Shown: positions 44,522 to 54,326, counted from the first letter of the stretch. The stretch: 64,000 nt of DNA from JBHHUI01 sp965248775 (GCA_965248775.1 OZ252150.1:124001-188000), one strand, 5' to 3'. The notes: a model not told the origin generated them from the letters alone. Translations and numbers: made by a program.

Positions 44522-46309
44522 GTGACAGATGTAATCCATTGTTCCAATTGCAACGCAAATAATCCACCCGAGGCGCAGACCTGTGCGTTCTGTGGGCATC
44601 CTCTCGTGGTTACCTCCGAGGAAGATACCTGGCCGGGTGTCGCCTCCGTATTGGATGTGCTCCCAAATGTCGAAAGCCCTATGGAATTGGATGGGGTAGA
44701 TGAACCTTTTCCCGCCCGCATGCCGGGAGCCCGTTATTTCCGGGGGCGCTTTCAAGTTGTTCAGTATCTTGGAATTCATAATTTAATCCATTCTTATTTG
44801 GTTCTCGACAGCGACTGGGCATTGCGCTGCATGAACCACAACTGCAGACTATTTGGAGTGCGCCAGGCAGGCGATCAGCCCGGCCTCTGCCCGGAATGTG
44901 TCACACCACTGGAATCCTTTCAGCCACATGTGCTACTGCTTGAAGCGGCCTCTCCAGATGAGTTTGGTACTGCGCTTGCTGTTATAGAACGCGAGGTAAA
45001 CCACCCCTTGTTGCTGGCGCCCCTGTACTATTTTGAAGAATCAGATGCTTCGGCTGTGCGCTGTTGCCTGGCTTTACCCGCACCGCCAGCACGATACCTT
45101 AGTGAACTGAGTGGTACCCAGGACGTAGTGCGGGTTCTCCGCTGGGGACAACGGTTGGCGCGAGGATTACTTGCGTTGCACCATTTCAAAGTTGTCTTTA
45201 ATTCCGTGGATGCTGACCACGTTGGATTTATTGACGCGGGCGCCGTCTGGGTGGATTTCTCAGCTGTAAAATTCTTGCCTTCGACTGCGCCGCTGGGAAC
45301 TGCAGAAGAAGATTTCAATCAAGACTTTGTCGATCTGGCAGCACTACTATGGAAAAACCTAACTGGCCAGGATGAGTACGATGCAGCAGCCCCCGTATCC
45401 CCGCGCATCAAACGATTGTTCTCAGGCTGGCTTTCGGCTGATGAATCAACGCCAATGCCCCGAGAGTGGGTTGAAGCTCTAGCATCGCTCTCTATCCAAC
45501 CATTTGACTCGGATCAAGCTATTCGAAGTATCGATCTGCGCTCCGGGCGCGCAACGACAGTTGGCCTAGTGCGGAAGATTAACGAAGATAGCCTGCTCGT
45601 AATCGAGATGGCGGGCATCCATCGCACGCAATCGCGGGCACTTGGCTTGTACGTAGTTGCCGATGGGATGGGCGGGCATGCTACCGGTGATGTTGCCAGC
45701 GGGTTGGCAATATCAACACTGGCACGCCGCGCGCAGGCCGACTTGTTTGCCGAAGCTGTTTTTACCGAACTGACGTCTGACGATATAATTGCGTGGTTGA
45801 AGAGAGCAGTTCGGGAAGTAAATGAGATAATTTACGAGCGCCGGCAACAAACTCGCTCGAATCTGGGGACGACACTGATCATGGCTGTGATCAACGGTGA
45901 TCAGGCGTTTATTGCAAATGTGGGAGATAGTCGTGCATATCTTTACTCCGGGGAAGAACTCGCACAGATAACGACCGACCATTCCCTGATCGAGCAGCTC
46001 ATCGCAGCCCGTCACGTTACTCCGGAGGAAGCGCAGCACCATCCGCAGCGCAGCATTATCTATAAATCCCTGGGCGAACGTTCCGAAATCGAGCCGGATA
46101 TTGAACTCGTGTCGCTCGAAGATAATGACAGTTTGCTTTTCTGTAGCGATGGATTAAATAGTATGATCGCTGATGAAGAGATCCAGAAAATCCTCATATC
46201 CAATACTGTCCCGCAAGAAGCAGCCGATCAATTGGTGGCCGCGGCAGACGATGCAGGGGGGCAAGACAACATCACCGTATTGGTGGTTAATGTCATTCCA
46301 ATAGAGTAG
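44522..46309 (+). CDS. Zinc ribbon / pseudokinase-like / PP2C phosphatase
   Basis: The start is GTG 44522. A zinc ribbon (C7, C10, C21, C24) opens the protein and a second (CMNHNC...CPEC) lies near residues 100-124. Residues about 80-320 have a kinase-like layout (RVLRWGQRLARGLLALH, then VWVDFS where kinases have DFG) but no catalytic HRD or metal Asp. Residues about 345-590 are a PP2C domain with NEDS, DGMGGH, SDGL and GGQDN intact. It probably removes Ser/Thr phosphates, controlled by the pseudokinase. It heads an operon with a second PP2C and an M1-like lipoprotein. Confidence 0.8.
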   Translation: MTDVIHCSNCNANNPPEAQTCAFCGHPLVVTSEEDTWPGVASVLDVLPNVESPMELDGVDEPFPARMPGARYFRGRFQVVQYLGIHNLIHSYLVLDSDWALRCMNHNCRLFGVRQAGDQPGLCPECVTPLESFQPHVLLLEAASPDEFGTALAVIEREVNHPLLLAPLYYFEESDASAVRCCLALPAPPARYLSELSGTQDVVRVLRWGQRLARGLLALHHFKVVFNSVDADHVGFIDAGAVWVDFSAVKFLPSTAPLGTAEEDFNQDFVDLAALLWKNLTGQDEYDAAAPVSPRIKRLFSGWLSADESTPMPREWVEALASLSIQPFDSDQAIRSIDLRSGRATTVGLVRKINEDSLLVIEMAGIHRTQSRALGLYVVADGMGGHATGDVASGLAISTLARRAQADLFAEAVFTELTSDDIIAWLKRAVREVNEIIYERRQQTRSNLGTTLIMAVINGDQAFIANVGDSRAYLYSGEELAQITTDHSLIEQLIAARHVTPEEAQHHPQRSIIYKSLGERSEIEPDIELVSLEDNDSLLFCSDGLNSMIADEEIQKILISNTVPQEAADQLVAAADDAGGQDNITVLVVNVIPIE

Positions 46310-46320
46310 AATAGCCGCGC

Positions 46321-47184
46321 GTGGTCAGGTATATGGCTACGCGCGGAATACATAATTTAGCTATGCCTGCCAGAATAGAATCCGCTGCCGCAACCCATGT
46401 AGGCCGCATCCGGGAGATTAACCAGGATGCTGTCTACGAACGCGTCCTCAAAACCGATGCCGGCGAGAGCCTAGCACTGCTCATCGTGGCCGACGGGGTT
46501 GGCGGACATAAGGCCGGACAAATTGCAAGTGAACTTACTATAGAAGCAATTCGGCGTGCGATGGGCGATATGTTTGGCGATAAAAAGATAGACGTGACAA
46601 AGCCGCTTAGTGACATAGCTACGGTGGAAGGAGTTCGTCGCCCGGCAGAGTTTCTGGAAGAGCGGCTCAGGCGTTCTGTCGAGAAGGCGAACGTGACACT
46701 CTATCAATATGCGGCCGAGAATCGGGATGAAGCTGGCAACCTCGGCAGCACTGTTACCTGCGTATTGCTCAAAGGTGATATGGCTGTGGGAGCCAATGTC
46801 GGCGACAGTCGCACATATCTCATGAGTAACGATGAGCTCGTTCAACTTACACGCGATCACTCACTCGTGTATCAAATGATCGAAGCTGGTCAACTCCCGC
46901 CAGAAGCGGTCTACGAACATCCACAACGGAATGTGATCACACGCTCATTGGGAAATGGCGAATTCGTAAATATCGACACTTGGCGCCGGCAATTGAATCC
47001 GGGCGATCAACTCTTACTGTGCTCCGATGGCCTATGGGAACTGGTTGGCAATGATGATGTGATCGCTGAGGCACTTCGCTCTGGTCCACCGGCCGACTCA
47101 GTTAACGCGCTCATCGAAGCCGCCAATGCGGCCGGCGGCTCCGACAATATAGGGGTGGTAGCAGCGCAACTCCATTGGGACTAA
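46321..47184 (+). CDS. PP2C-type Ser/Thr phosphatase
   Basis: The 287-residue protein is a stand-alone PP2C: REINQDAV, VADGVGGH, GSTVTCVLL, NVGDSRTYL, CSDGLWELV and GSDNIGVV are all present. It is 11 bases after the first PP2C. It starts at GTG 46321, ATG 46333 or ATG 46363. Its end overlaps the next gene by ten bases. Confidence 0.88.
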   Translation: MVRYMATRGIHNLAMPARIESAAATHVGRIREINQDAVYERVLKTDAGESLALLIVADGVGGHKAGQIASELTIEAIRRAMGDMFGDKKIDVTKPLSDIATVEGVRRPAEFLEERLRRSVEKANVTLYQYAAENRDEAGNLGSTVTCVLLKGDMAVGANVGDSRTYLMSNDELVQLTRDHSLVYQMIEAGQLPPEAVYEHPQRNVITRSLGNGEFVNIDTWRRQLNPGDQLLLCSDGLWELVGNDDVIAEALRSGPPADSVNALIEAANAAGGSDNIGVVAAQLHWD

Positions 47185-48902
47185 TTGCAACTTCGCGCAT
47201 CGGCGAGTGGCCGATGCTGCTGATTGCATCTCTCCTCGTTCTGGCCTTTGCCACGAACAGCTGTACTCTCAACAACTCTAACAATACTGATATCCCGGCA
47301 GTGGCTTCCAGCCCTCTGGCTCCTCCGGCCGAGGAAATTGCACAGGCAATTACCTCGGTGGCGCTCGGGGCTGGGCCGGGCGCTATTGCTCACTATGAGT
47401 TTTCCGTTGTGCTCGACTATATCGGGCATCGGGCGCAGGTTACGCAGTTGGTTGAAATTGTAAATCCTGGACCAGATGATTGGGATCGGGTGGTATTCCA
47501 TCTGCCAGCCGACCTCCAGACCAATCGGTTCACTCTCAGCCGAGTAAGTTTGCTCCAGCAGGTCGAAGCCGCTGCCCGGAATATCGAAATATCCAATGAT
47601 GGCTTTGTAACGATCACTCTCCCCGAGACGGTCCAACCGAATGAAGCCGTGCTGATTAATATTCTGTTTGGTCTTGAGGCCGAACAAACCCTGAATATTT
47701 TACGGCGGCCATTCGGCGATGTCGGCTTCAACGAGCGTCTCCTCCAATTCGTCAACTGGTACCCGCGGCTGGTGCCGTATGAGCCACGCCGCGGTTGGGT
47801 TCGCTGGGCACCTACGGAAGTAGGCCCGCCGCTTTATGCCGAAATAGCCGATTTCGATTTACGTATCCAGGCTCCGGAAGGCGTGCAGATCGCGAGTGGA
47901 GGACCTGTAAGTCGAGTTGGGAATGAGTGGCAGTTTGTCGTGCAAAATGCACGGAGCATCGCCTTCAGTGCGAGCCCGGAATATGTCGTTCTGGAGCAGA
48001 GCGTAGAGGGCGTCACCTTGCTTGGCTTTCACTTGCCGGAGTACGGCGATGAAATACAGGCCACGTTGACTGCCGCGGGTCAGTCACTCACGCTCTTCAA
48101 TGAAAAATTTGGACTCTATCCTTACAGTACGCTTGTTATAGCCCAAAACGCATACCTTCCGAGCGTCGCTGCGGGCGGTTTTGTCTTGCACACTGGTCTA
48201 GGTTTTGCCGAATATTCCGGACAACCGGACGCACTTCTCGTGGTTCTAGTTCCGCTTACAATGGGAGAGATGTGGTGGGGGCATTTTGTCGGCTATAACC
48301 CAATTGCCGAACCCTGGTTGGGTGCTGCCCTGCCCATGTATAGCGAGTATTTATTCGATGAACAATATTACGACGAATTGACACAATGGTATTGGGACAA
48401 TCGAATATTCTACTGGGAACCAGAAGGGCCAATTAATCGTACGGCGTATGATCTGGAGACAACCGAAGCGTTGCTGCGCAGTGTCTACCGCCGCGGCGCA
48501 CTCTTTCTGCACGATTTACGCGGCCAGATGGGAGATGAGGGCTTCTTCGCCTTCCTGCGTGAATATTATCAGAATGGGGCATTTCGGATTGTGAACAGTA
48601 CGGATTTTTTCCGGACGTTGAGTCGTTACTCCACCACCGACATGAGCCTGATCTTTGACCGCTATTTCGATGTGGAGATTCAGTTGCCCACACCCGCTCC
48701 GACTCTCACCCCCATTCCTTCGCCGGGGCCGCCTCCCACAGCGACTCCCCCGAAGACGGTCCATATCGTTCAATCGGGCGAGACCCTCAGCGAAATTGCC
48801 TTCCGCTACGGTGTGACAACCGATTCGATTTTGTTCCTGAATGGGATGGCAGACTCGGATACTGTCTTCGCCGGAGAAAGGTTGATAATTCCGGATGAAT
48901 AA
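47175..48902 (+). CDS. M1-peptidase-like lipoprotein lacking the zinc site, with LysM
   Basis: A signal and lipobox (LAFATNSC) precede an N-terminal beta domain and an M1-like catalytic-type domain. Where M1 enzymes have HExxHxWWG and a downstream Glu, this protein has LTMGEMWWGH and WLGAALPMY, so all metal ligands are lost. The KGAxFLH-like RRGALFLHDLR and GDEGFFAFLREYY helices remain. A Pro/Thr linker leads to a C-terminal LysM (VQSGETLSEIAFRYG). It is probably an inactive surface binding or sensing protein that binds peptidoglycan. The start is TTG 47175 or ATG 47214. Confidence 0.82.
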   Translation: MGLIATSRIGEWPMLLIASLLVLAFATNSCTLNNSNNTDIPAVASSPLAPPAEEIAQAITSVALGAGPGAIAHYEFSVVLDYIGHRAQVTQLVEIVNPGPDDWDRVVFHLPADLQTNRFTLSRVSLLQQVEAAARNIEISNDGFVTITLPETVQPNEAVLINILFGLEAEQTLNILRRPFGDVGFNERLLQFVNWYPRLVPYEPRRGWVRWAPTEVGPPLYAEIADFDLRIQAPEGVQIASGGPVSRVGNEWQFVVQNARSIAFSASPEYVVLEQSVEGVTLLGFHLPEYGDEIQATLTAAGQSLTLFNEKFGLYPYSTLVIAQNAYLPSVAAGGFVLHTGLGFAEYSGQPDALLVVLVPLTMGEMWWGHFVGYNPIAEPWLGAALPMYSEYLFDEQYYDELTQWYWDNRIFYWEPEGPINRTAYDLETTEALLRSVYRRGALFLHDLRGQMGDEGFFAFLREYYQNGAFRIVNSTDFFRTLSRYSTTDMSLIFDRYFDVEIQLPTPAPTLTPIPSPGPPPTATPPKTVHIVQSGETLSEIAFRYGVTTDSILFLNGMADSDTVFAGERLIIPDE

Positions 48903-48922
48903 TCAGCGGCTACTTTGAAAAT

Positions 48923-51334
48923 TTACTCGTAAGCCAGGCTCTCGTTCACACTGATGCGGGTTGCGCGTCGTGCCGGGAACCAGCTCGCCAGGATAGAGAG
49001 CACCACCACGATGGCTCCCCAGAGCCACATGCCGGTCACGGAATATTCGAAGAAGAAAGGGAATTGAAGTGCCTGGCCAAGAGCGTCTACAAAAAAGCGG
49101 GCTGCGACGGCGCTCAGCGGAACCGCGATCATCCAGCTCACCAGACCCAGCAACAAACCTTCGCCCATGAAGATCAGAGCCACGTCCAGCGAAGATGCGC
49201 CCACTGCACGCATCACACCAATCTCGCGACGGCGCTCGAAGACATTGATCGAGAGGGTGCCCGAGAGGCCCACGCTTCCAACAATCGCCATTAATATCGA
49301 CATCAACTGCAGTAAACCGCCGATGATGCCCCAGAGTGCGGTTGCCAGTTCGCGTTGCTCACGCTGGCCGATTGCAAATGAGATATCGATTTTCTGCTCT
49401 TCAAAAAAGTCAAGCAGGTATTCCTTAAGTGTCTCTTCGACTAGCACAGAGTTGTGTATTGTTCGAATCTGGGCCAGCGTGGCCTGCCCGGCCCGTTGTA
49501 AATCTTCGCTGAGGATATCGACATGGACAAAGGCGGTATTCTGTACGCCACCGGCGCCAATATCAAAACCAAGACCGACAATCGTCCAGGTAGTTTCAAC
49601 CCCACCTAGCAGCTCAATCACAATCTGATCGCCAACGCCCAACCCCATATCAGATGCCAGTTTTTGATTAAGGACAATGGCATGCCCATCTTCAGTAAGT
49701 AAACGGCGGCCCGCCACAAGCTCGGGCGCGAACATGGTCGTCTCGCGCGGGGCCCCCCGCATTTGTATGTCGAAATTGTCACTTGTTTCCGTTGTGCCCG
49801 GAACGCGACCGGCAGCCCCCATCCAGATCCACATTTCAACTTCTTCCACCTCAGGATGAACGGAGGCAGCAGCGACGATCTCATCACTGCGTTGGAAATC
49901 CTGAAAGATGACAAGCACATTGAAGCCCCAACTGCTCCAGATATCGTCAATCGTTTTATTAAATGAATCCCCAGTTGCCACGATCATCATGAACATGGCA
50001 CCGGCGCCGATCAACGTGATTTCGGTCAATATAACGCGCCCTGCGCGTCGAAACGTATTGCGTAAAGCCAACGTCGCCAGGCTTGGCATTCCCCTAATGC
50101 TACTGATCAGTCTATCCAGCCGATTGCCGCCGTATTGACCGGTTCCGATTCCATAGGCGCTGATCGCCTCCATGACGGAGATGGCCGCACCTTTGACAAT
50201 CGGCCACAAAGCGGCCAGCAGTGGTGTGAGCAAGCCAACCGCGATTTGGATAACCAATGAAGTTGAAACCAATTCAAAATCAGGAATTTGTACGTTGAGC
50301 CCGTTCAGCATCGCGCGAGAAAGGAGGAAGCCTGCAATCGTCCCAATCGGTACTGCGATCAATAAACTGAGGAGTGCATAGATGATGATCCCGGCTAAAT
50401 AGAGCAAGGTAATCTGCCGTCGGACTCCGCCAACCGTTTTCATGATCCCGATTTGTGGAATTTGGCTCGAAATGATGGCGTTGATCACGTTGATGACCAG
50501 AATCACGCTCAAGCCGAGTGACATGAACGCCATGACCACCAGTACAAGTCCCAGTCCGTTGAGAAATTCCTGCGCCTGACTACGGTCCGGGTCCTGGATA
50601 TCGGCCGTGAATGTGGAAACTCGCGAAGTTATTCCTAACCTTGATAGTTTTTCCTCAACGGCATCGATGGCAACCTCGACGCGCTCTTGACTGAACTGCG
50701 GAACAATGAAACGAAGCTGGTTGTAATTTCGTCCGCCCGTCAGGAGTTCAAGCCCATCCGGGTCAACATAGAAGACTGCCTGATCAATTGGGTTGAATGG
50801 TGGGGGACCCTGTGCGGGATCACGCACAGTGCCGTTAAGCCGGAATGGGACGCCGCGATTATTTACTTCGAAGTAGAGCTCGCCTCCAATTGCAGGCGCG
50901 CCATACGGTTCTTGATGGTTGAATTCAATGGCAACGGCATCGTCGTCTGGCCAGAGCCCGGCCACAAGATCGATGCGATCAAACTTTTGGTTCTGAAAAT
51001 CCACCAAAGCAATCACGGTGGCATCCTGCCACTCGTCTTGTGGCGAGGGCCGCCAGCGGATGGGGAGGGAGGTCCAGCCTTCGGCGCTTTCTACCTCAGG
51101 CAGCCGCGTAATAGCGTCGACGACATCGTCATTAAATGGAATGCTGAGATTGATGCGGGCATGTGCTGAACGCTTTTCAATGCGCGAGTCGGTAATGTGT
51201 TTGTTGATAAGTGCATTACTGGTGGTCGTCATGCCGAGAGCCAGCACGCCAATCGCGATGCTGATCACGACTAACAATGTTCGTCCTAAGTTGCGCCATA
51301 GATCGCGCCAGACTTTACGCAGTGCGATTCGCAT
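48923..51334 (-). CDS. FtsX/MacB-type ABC transporter permease
   Basis: The 803-residue protein has an N-terminal anchor, a periplasmic-type MacB domain, two FtsX domains with about ten helices in total, and a second extracellular domain in between. Such permeases move lipoproteins, peptides or bacteriocins, or regulate wall hydrolases. Its start overlaps the preceding lipoprotein stop by one base (TGATG). No ATPase gene is adjacent in this window, so the partner lies elsewhere. Confidence 0.88.
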   Translation of the reverse strand: MRIALRKVWRDLWRNLGRTLLVVISIAIGVLALGMTTTSNALINKHITDSRIEKRSAHARINLSIPFNDDVVDAITRLPEVESAEGWTSLPIRWRPSPQDEWQDATVIALVDFQNQKFDRIDLVAGLWPDDDAVAIEFNHQEPYGAPAIGGELYFEVNNRGVPFRLNGTVRDPAQGPPPFNPIDQAVFYVDPDGLELLTGGRNYNQLRFIVPQFSQERVEVAIDAVEEKLSRLGITSRVSTFTADIQDPDRSQAQEFLNGLGLVLVVMAFMSLGLSVILVINVINAIISSQIPQIGIMKTVGGVRRQITLLYLAGIIIYALLSLLIAVPIGTIAGFLLSRAMLNGLNVQIPDFELVSTSLVIQIAVGLLTPLLAALWPIVKGAAISVMEAISAYGIGTGQYGGNRLDRLISSIRGMPSLATLALRNTFRRAGRVILTEITLIGAGAMFMMIVATGDSFNKTIDDIWSSWGFNVLVIFQDFQRSDEIVAAASVHPEVEEVEMWIWMGAAGRVPGTTETSDNFDIQMRGAPRETTMFAPELVAGRRLLTEDGHAIVLNQKLASDMGLGVGDQIVIELLGGVETTWTIVGLGFDIGAGGVQNTAFVHVDILSEDLQRAGQATLAQIRTIHNSVLVEETLKEYLLDFFEEQKIDISFAIGQREQRELATALWGIIGGLLQLMSILMAIVGSVGLSGTLSINVFERRREIGVMRAVGASSLDVALIFMGEGLLLGLVSWMIAVPLSAVAARFFVDALGQALQFPFFFEYSVTGMWLWGAIVVVLSILASWFPARRATRISVNESLAYE

Positions 51335-51993
51335 CAGTTGCTACAGATCACTCGTTCTATCCAGAATTCAAACTCGACGGTTTGGCCGTCCGCAGAATTT
51401 ATGGCGACACGGCGCGGCAACACTGCTTCACACGTCGTTTCAGCCGGATAGTGCATCCAGAACAGGTCGATGCCGCCGCGCTCAAAGGTGCCCTGTGGTT
51501 CCCCGCTGATTGCGGTTAGACCTTCGTCCAAGATTGTGAATGGCGGCAAGCCACCATAGAATTCCACGGAAAGCGTGGCGATGGCGCCATTCTCGCGCGT
51601 GGGATCTCGCAGGGCGTCTACAAATTGGACGTTGTCGATCACCAATGGGCCACCCGCAGCGGCAGCGAATTCCGGTGTGGCCGTGGGCGGCGTTGTTGGG
51701 GTAACTGGTAGCGGAGTAAAGAATGGAATCGCAGTAGGTCGTGGTGTCACTCCGATGAGTGGAGTGGCGCTCTCCTGCGGCGCAGCCTCACTCGGGGCTG
51801 CAGCAATCGGTGTATTGGATGGGAGCTCGTCAATGGGTGGCTCTCCCGGTGTTAGGGTGAGGGTTGACAGACTCTCTACCGTCAGGCCAACTGGTCTTGG
51901 TTCGGGTGTTGGGTTGCTTACGTCACAACTTGAGAGTAACAATGCCGGGATCACAAGTACAACAGTGGCAATGTAATGTATCTTTATGGGCAC
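51334..51993 (-). CDS. Lipoprotein with Thr/Pro linker and C-terminal beta domain (paralogue 2)
   Basis: A signal peptide with lipobox (LLSSCDVS) is followed by a long Pro/Thr/Ser linker and a C-terminal domain of about 100 residues (VEFYGGLPPFTILDEG, GTFERGGIDLFWMHY, TCEAVLPRR, FWIERVICSN). The same pattern is in the upstream gene (51984-52865). No family is recognised. It overlaps that gene by ten bases and the permease by one. Confidence 0.75.
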   Translation of the reverse strand: MPIKIHYIATVVLVIPALLLSSCDVSNPTPEPRPVGLTVESLSTLTLTPGEPPIDELPSNTPIAAAPSEAAPQESATPLIGVTPRPTAIPFFTPLPVTPTTPPTATPEFAAAAGGPLVIDNVQFVDALRDPTRENGAIATLSVEFYGGLPPFTILDEGLTAISGEPQGTFERGGIDLFWMHYPAETTCEAVLPRRVAINSADGQTVEFEFWIERVICSN

Positions 51994-52865
51994 GTAACGG
52001 TGACGAAGAAATCAAAACTAGACCGTTGGCCGTCGTTCGATTCAATTACACCTTGGCCCGGAAGCGCGGTGGCACAGCGCCAGCGAATAGGGCCATAGTG
52101 AATCCAGAACATCTGCCGACCGCCGCGTTCAAACGAACCCTGTGGATTACTCGTCGTCAATGGCAGGCCCGCGTCAAAGACTGTGTATGGACCGACGCCC
52201 CCGGAAAATTCCACGGACATGGTTACGAGACCATAGCTCGAATCGGCTGGATCTCGTACGGCACTTACAAAAACTGCTCCATCTGCGAGAAGCGGAGTAG
52301 TAGGTGCGGGGGTGTCCGAAGGGATCACGGCAGCGCGGGTTGCCGTTTCTGTTGCCGTTGACGTCGCTGTCTCCGTTGAGGTTGCTTCCGTTGTGTCTGT
52401 TGCTACTGGTTCTGATTCGGATTCCAAACTGGCTGTCGGTGTGGGCGTCTCTGTTTCGCCGGCCTCAGTATTGCTGCTGACTTCAACGGAGAGCGGCCCA
52501 GCCGATGCGGAGTTGTTTCCAGAGTTTGTCGCAATCACTGTGATTGTGAGAGTGCCGGGCTCAGAAGCGGTAAAGGTTTGCGTCAGCGTGAAATCTATGG
52601 TCTCTCCGTCCGGCGTGTCGGCACGTACAGTTTGACCATTGATCTGTAGCTCCAACTTTGTGATCCCTGTGGGGTCGATCGTTGTCGATGTGACGGCGAT
52701 CTCATCTCCCAATTGAAAGACGGTTCCCTCTGTTGGAGTAACGATGCCTACAAGTGGAGCGGCGCTGCTCCCACCTGTGCCAATATCTCCGGATGGCAAG
52801 TTGCAAGCAAAGGCTGCGAGGATGAGGGGGATGAGAAACGTTGCGAAGAGTTTTTTATGATTCAT
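51984..52865 (-). CDS. Lipoprotein with Ig-like domain and C-terminal beta domain (paralogue 1)
   Basis: A lipobox (LAAFACNL) precedes an Ig-like domain (about 35-130: GIVTPTEGTVFQLGDEIAVTS), a Thr/Glu-rich linker and a C-terminal domain parallel to paralogue 2 (SVEFSGGVGPYTVFDAG, GSFERGGRQMFWIHY, CATALPGQ, FFVTVTCP). It is the first gene of the lipoprotein-permease operon. A secreted, surface-exposed binding role is inferred. Confidence 0.75.
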   Translation of the reverse strand: MNHKKLFATFLIPLILAAFACNLPSGDIGTGGSSAAPLVGIVTPTEGTVFQLGDEIAVTSTTIDPTGITKLELQINGQTVRADTPDGETIDFTLTQTFTASEPGTLTITVIATNSGNNSASAGPLSVEVSSNTEAGETETPTPTASLESESEPVATDTTEATSTETATSTATETATRAAVIPSDTPAPTTPLLADGAVFVSAVRDPADSSYGLVTMSVEFSGGVGPYTVFDAGLPLTTSNPQGSFERGGRQMFWIHYGPIRWRCATALPGQGVIESNDGQRSSFDFFVTVTCP

Positions 52866-52945
52866 AGCAACACCTGTATGTATCTCAGTGTAGGTAGGTG
52901 TTCTGCTCCGCGCAAGCTGCTATCTGTCGGTGGTGTATTCAATTC

Positions 52946-53035
52946 AGGTGCCTGGCACTTGAAAGAAAGATCACCCAGGATATGCAAATCTTCCCCGAAG
53001 ACCGCTATTCATGGCGGGCAAAGTGCCAGGCACCT
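52946..53035. repeat. Inverted pair of GTGCCAGGCAC-core repeats
   Basis: AGGTGCCTGGCACTT (52946-52960) and its complement AAGTGCCAGGCACCT (53021-53035) enclose 60 bases between the lipoprotein operon and mqnC. The same 15-base motif lies at 35336-35350. Confidence 0.85.
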
Positions 53036-53082
53036 TTCGGCCAAATTCGAAGACAAGCTGCGCTGCGAACTCCCGCCTATGC

Positions 53083-54297
53083 TCAATTGAGGACCGGAAG
53101 AAATTCTTCCCCACGAATTTCTGCCAGGGTTTCCGGGGGCAGATTCATATCATCATCTGGCGTGGAGTATGTTTGCAGATGCTCGTAGCGCGTATTGCGC
53201 TGCACCGGCACAAATCCGGCGTCGCGGATTTGTCTGTGAATCTCGGAGACCGGGATCGCGCATTGCACAGCCGTTGGCGCACCCGCTGCCGAGACAACGT
53301 TTTCCTCAATCATCGTGCTGCCAAAATCATCACAGCCATAGTGCAATGCTACTTGCGCAACCTTCGCGCCCTGCGTGGGCCAGGAGGCCGAGATGTGTGG
53401 GATGTTGTCTAGGAAGATGCGCGCCATGGCCGTGTGGCGTAAATATTCGTTGGCCGTTGCGCCGAATTGATCGCGACGTTTGCTGCGTCCGAGCGGCGTA
53501 TTCTCGATCTGCACAGTCCAGGAGATGAAGGCATTGAACCCGCGATTGCCAATTGCCAGTGCTTCATCCTGCACATCCCGCAAACGCTGGAAGTGGTTCA
53601 TGCGGTGGTGGATGCCTTCTGTGAAGCCGATCACCATAGTGGCTGTGGTTGTCAGGTCGAGTTTGTGCGCTTCTTTCATCACAGCCAGCCAGTCGTCGCT
53701 CATGATCTTTTTGGGACTGACGAGTTTTCGAATCTCATCGTCTAATATTTCACCACCACCGCCGGGCAGTCCTTCGAGGCCAACTTCCTGTAACGCCACT
53801 AGGATTTCATGCCAGCTCTTGCCTGAGATGTCGCTGATGTGATCGATTTCCGAAGGGGAGAATGCATCGATCTCGATGGCGGGATAGCTCTCTTTGATCC
53901 ACCCTACCAGGTCGGTGTAATACTCGAAAGGCAGGTCGGGGTGGTGCCCACCCTGCATGAGGATGCGGGTTGCGCCTAATGCCAACGCCTCCTCGATCTT
54001 GCGACCTAGCACTGGTTTTGGATTGATATAGGCCTTCTCATGATCCGGCCACGGTGCATAGAAGTTACAAAACTGGCAATCTGTTATACACACATTCGTA
54101 TAGTTGATGTTACGGTCGATCAGATATGTGATCTTCTCGCCCGGATTGATTTGTTGGCGGCGGGCATCGGCTGCGTCCGCCAGGTCGTGGATCGAGGCTT
54201 CTGCGTAGAGCAGCTGCCCCGCGGCGTAATCGATTCGTTCGCCGGCATGAATGCGGTCGAGAATTGTGTCTATCCTTACGGTGGTTGAGTTAGGCAT
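53083..54297 (-). CDS. mqnC: Cyclic dehypoxanthine futalosine synthase (radical SAM)
   Basis: The 404-residue protein has the radical SAM motif CITDCQFC, GGHHPDLPFEYY and EGLPGGGGEIL of MqnC. It cyclises dehypoxanthine futalosine in the futalosine route to menaquinone. It is the third of mqnE-mqnA-mqnC on the minus strand. Confidence 0.93.
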   Translation of the reverse strand: MPNSTTVRIDTILDRIHAGERIDYAAGQLLYAEASIHDLADAADARRQQINPGEKITYLIDRNINYTNVCITDCQFCNFYAPWPDHEKAYINPKPVLGRKIEEALALGATRILMQGGHHPDLPFEYYTDLVGWIKESYPAIEIDAFSPSEIDHISDISGKSWHEILVALQEVGLEGLPGGGGEILDDEIRKLVSPKKIMSDDWLAVMKEAHKLDLTTTATMVIGFTEGIHHRMNHFQRLRDVQDEALAIGNRGFNAFISWTVQIENTPLGRSKRRDQFGATANEYLRHTAMARIFLDNIPHISASWPTQGAKVAQVALHYGCDDFGSTMIEENVVSAAGAPTAVQCAIPVSEIHRQIRDAGFVPVQRNTRYEHLQTYSTPDDDMNLPPETLAEIRGEEFLPVLN

Positions 54298-54326
54298 GAG
54301 AAATTAGCAATCGAGTGAGTCAGTAG

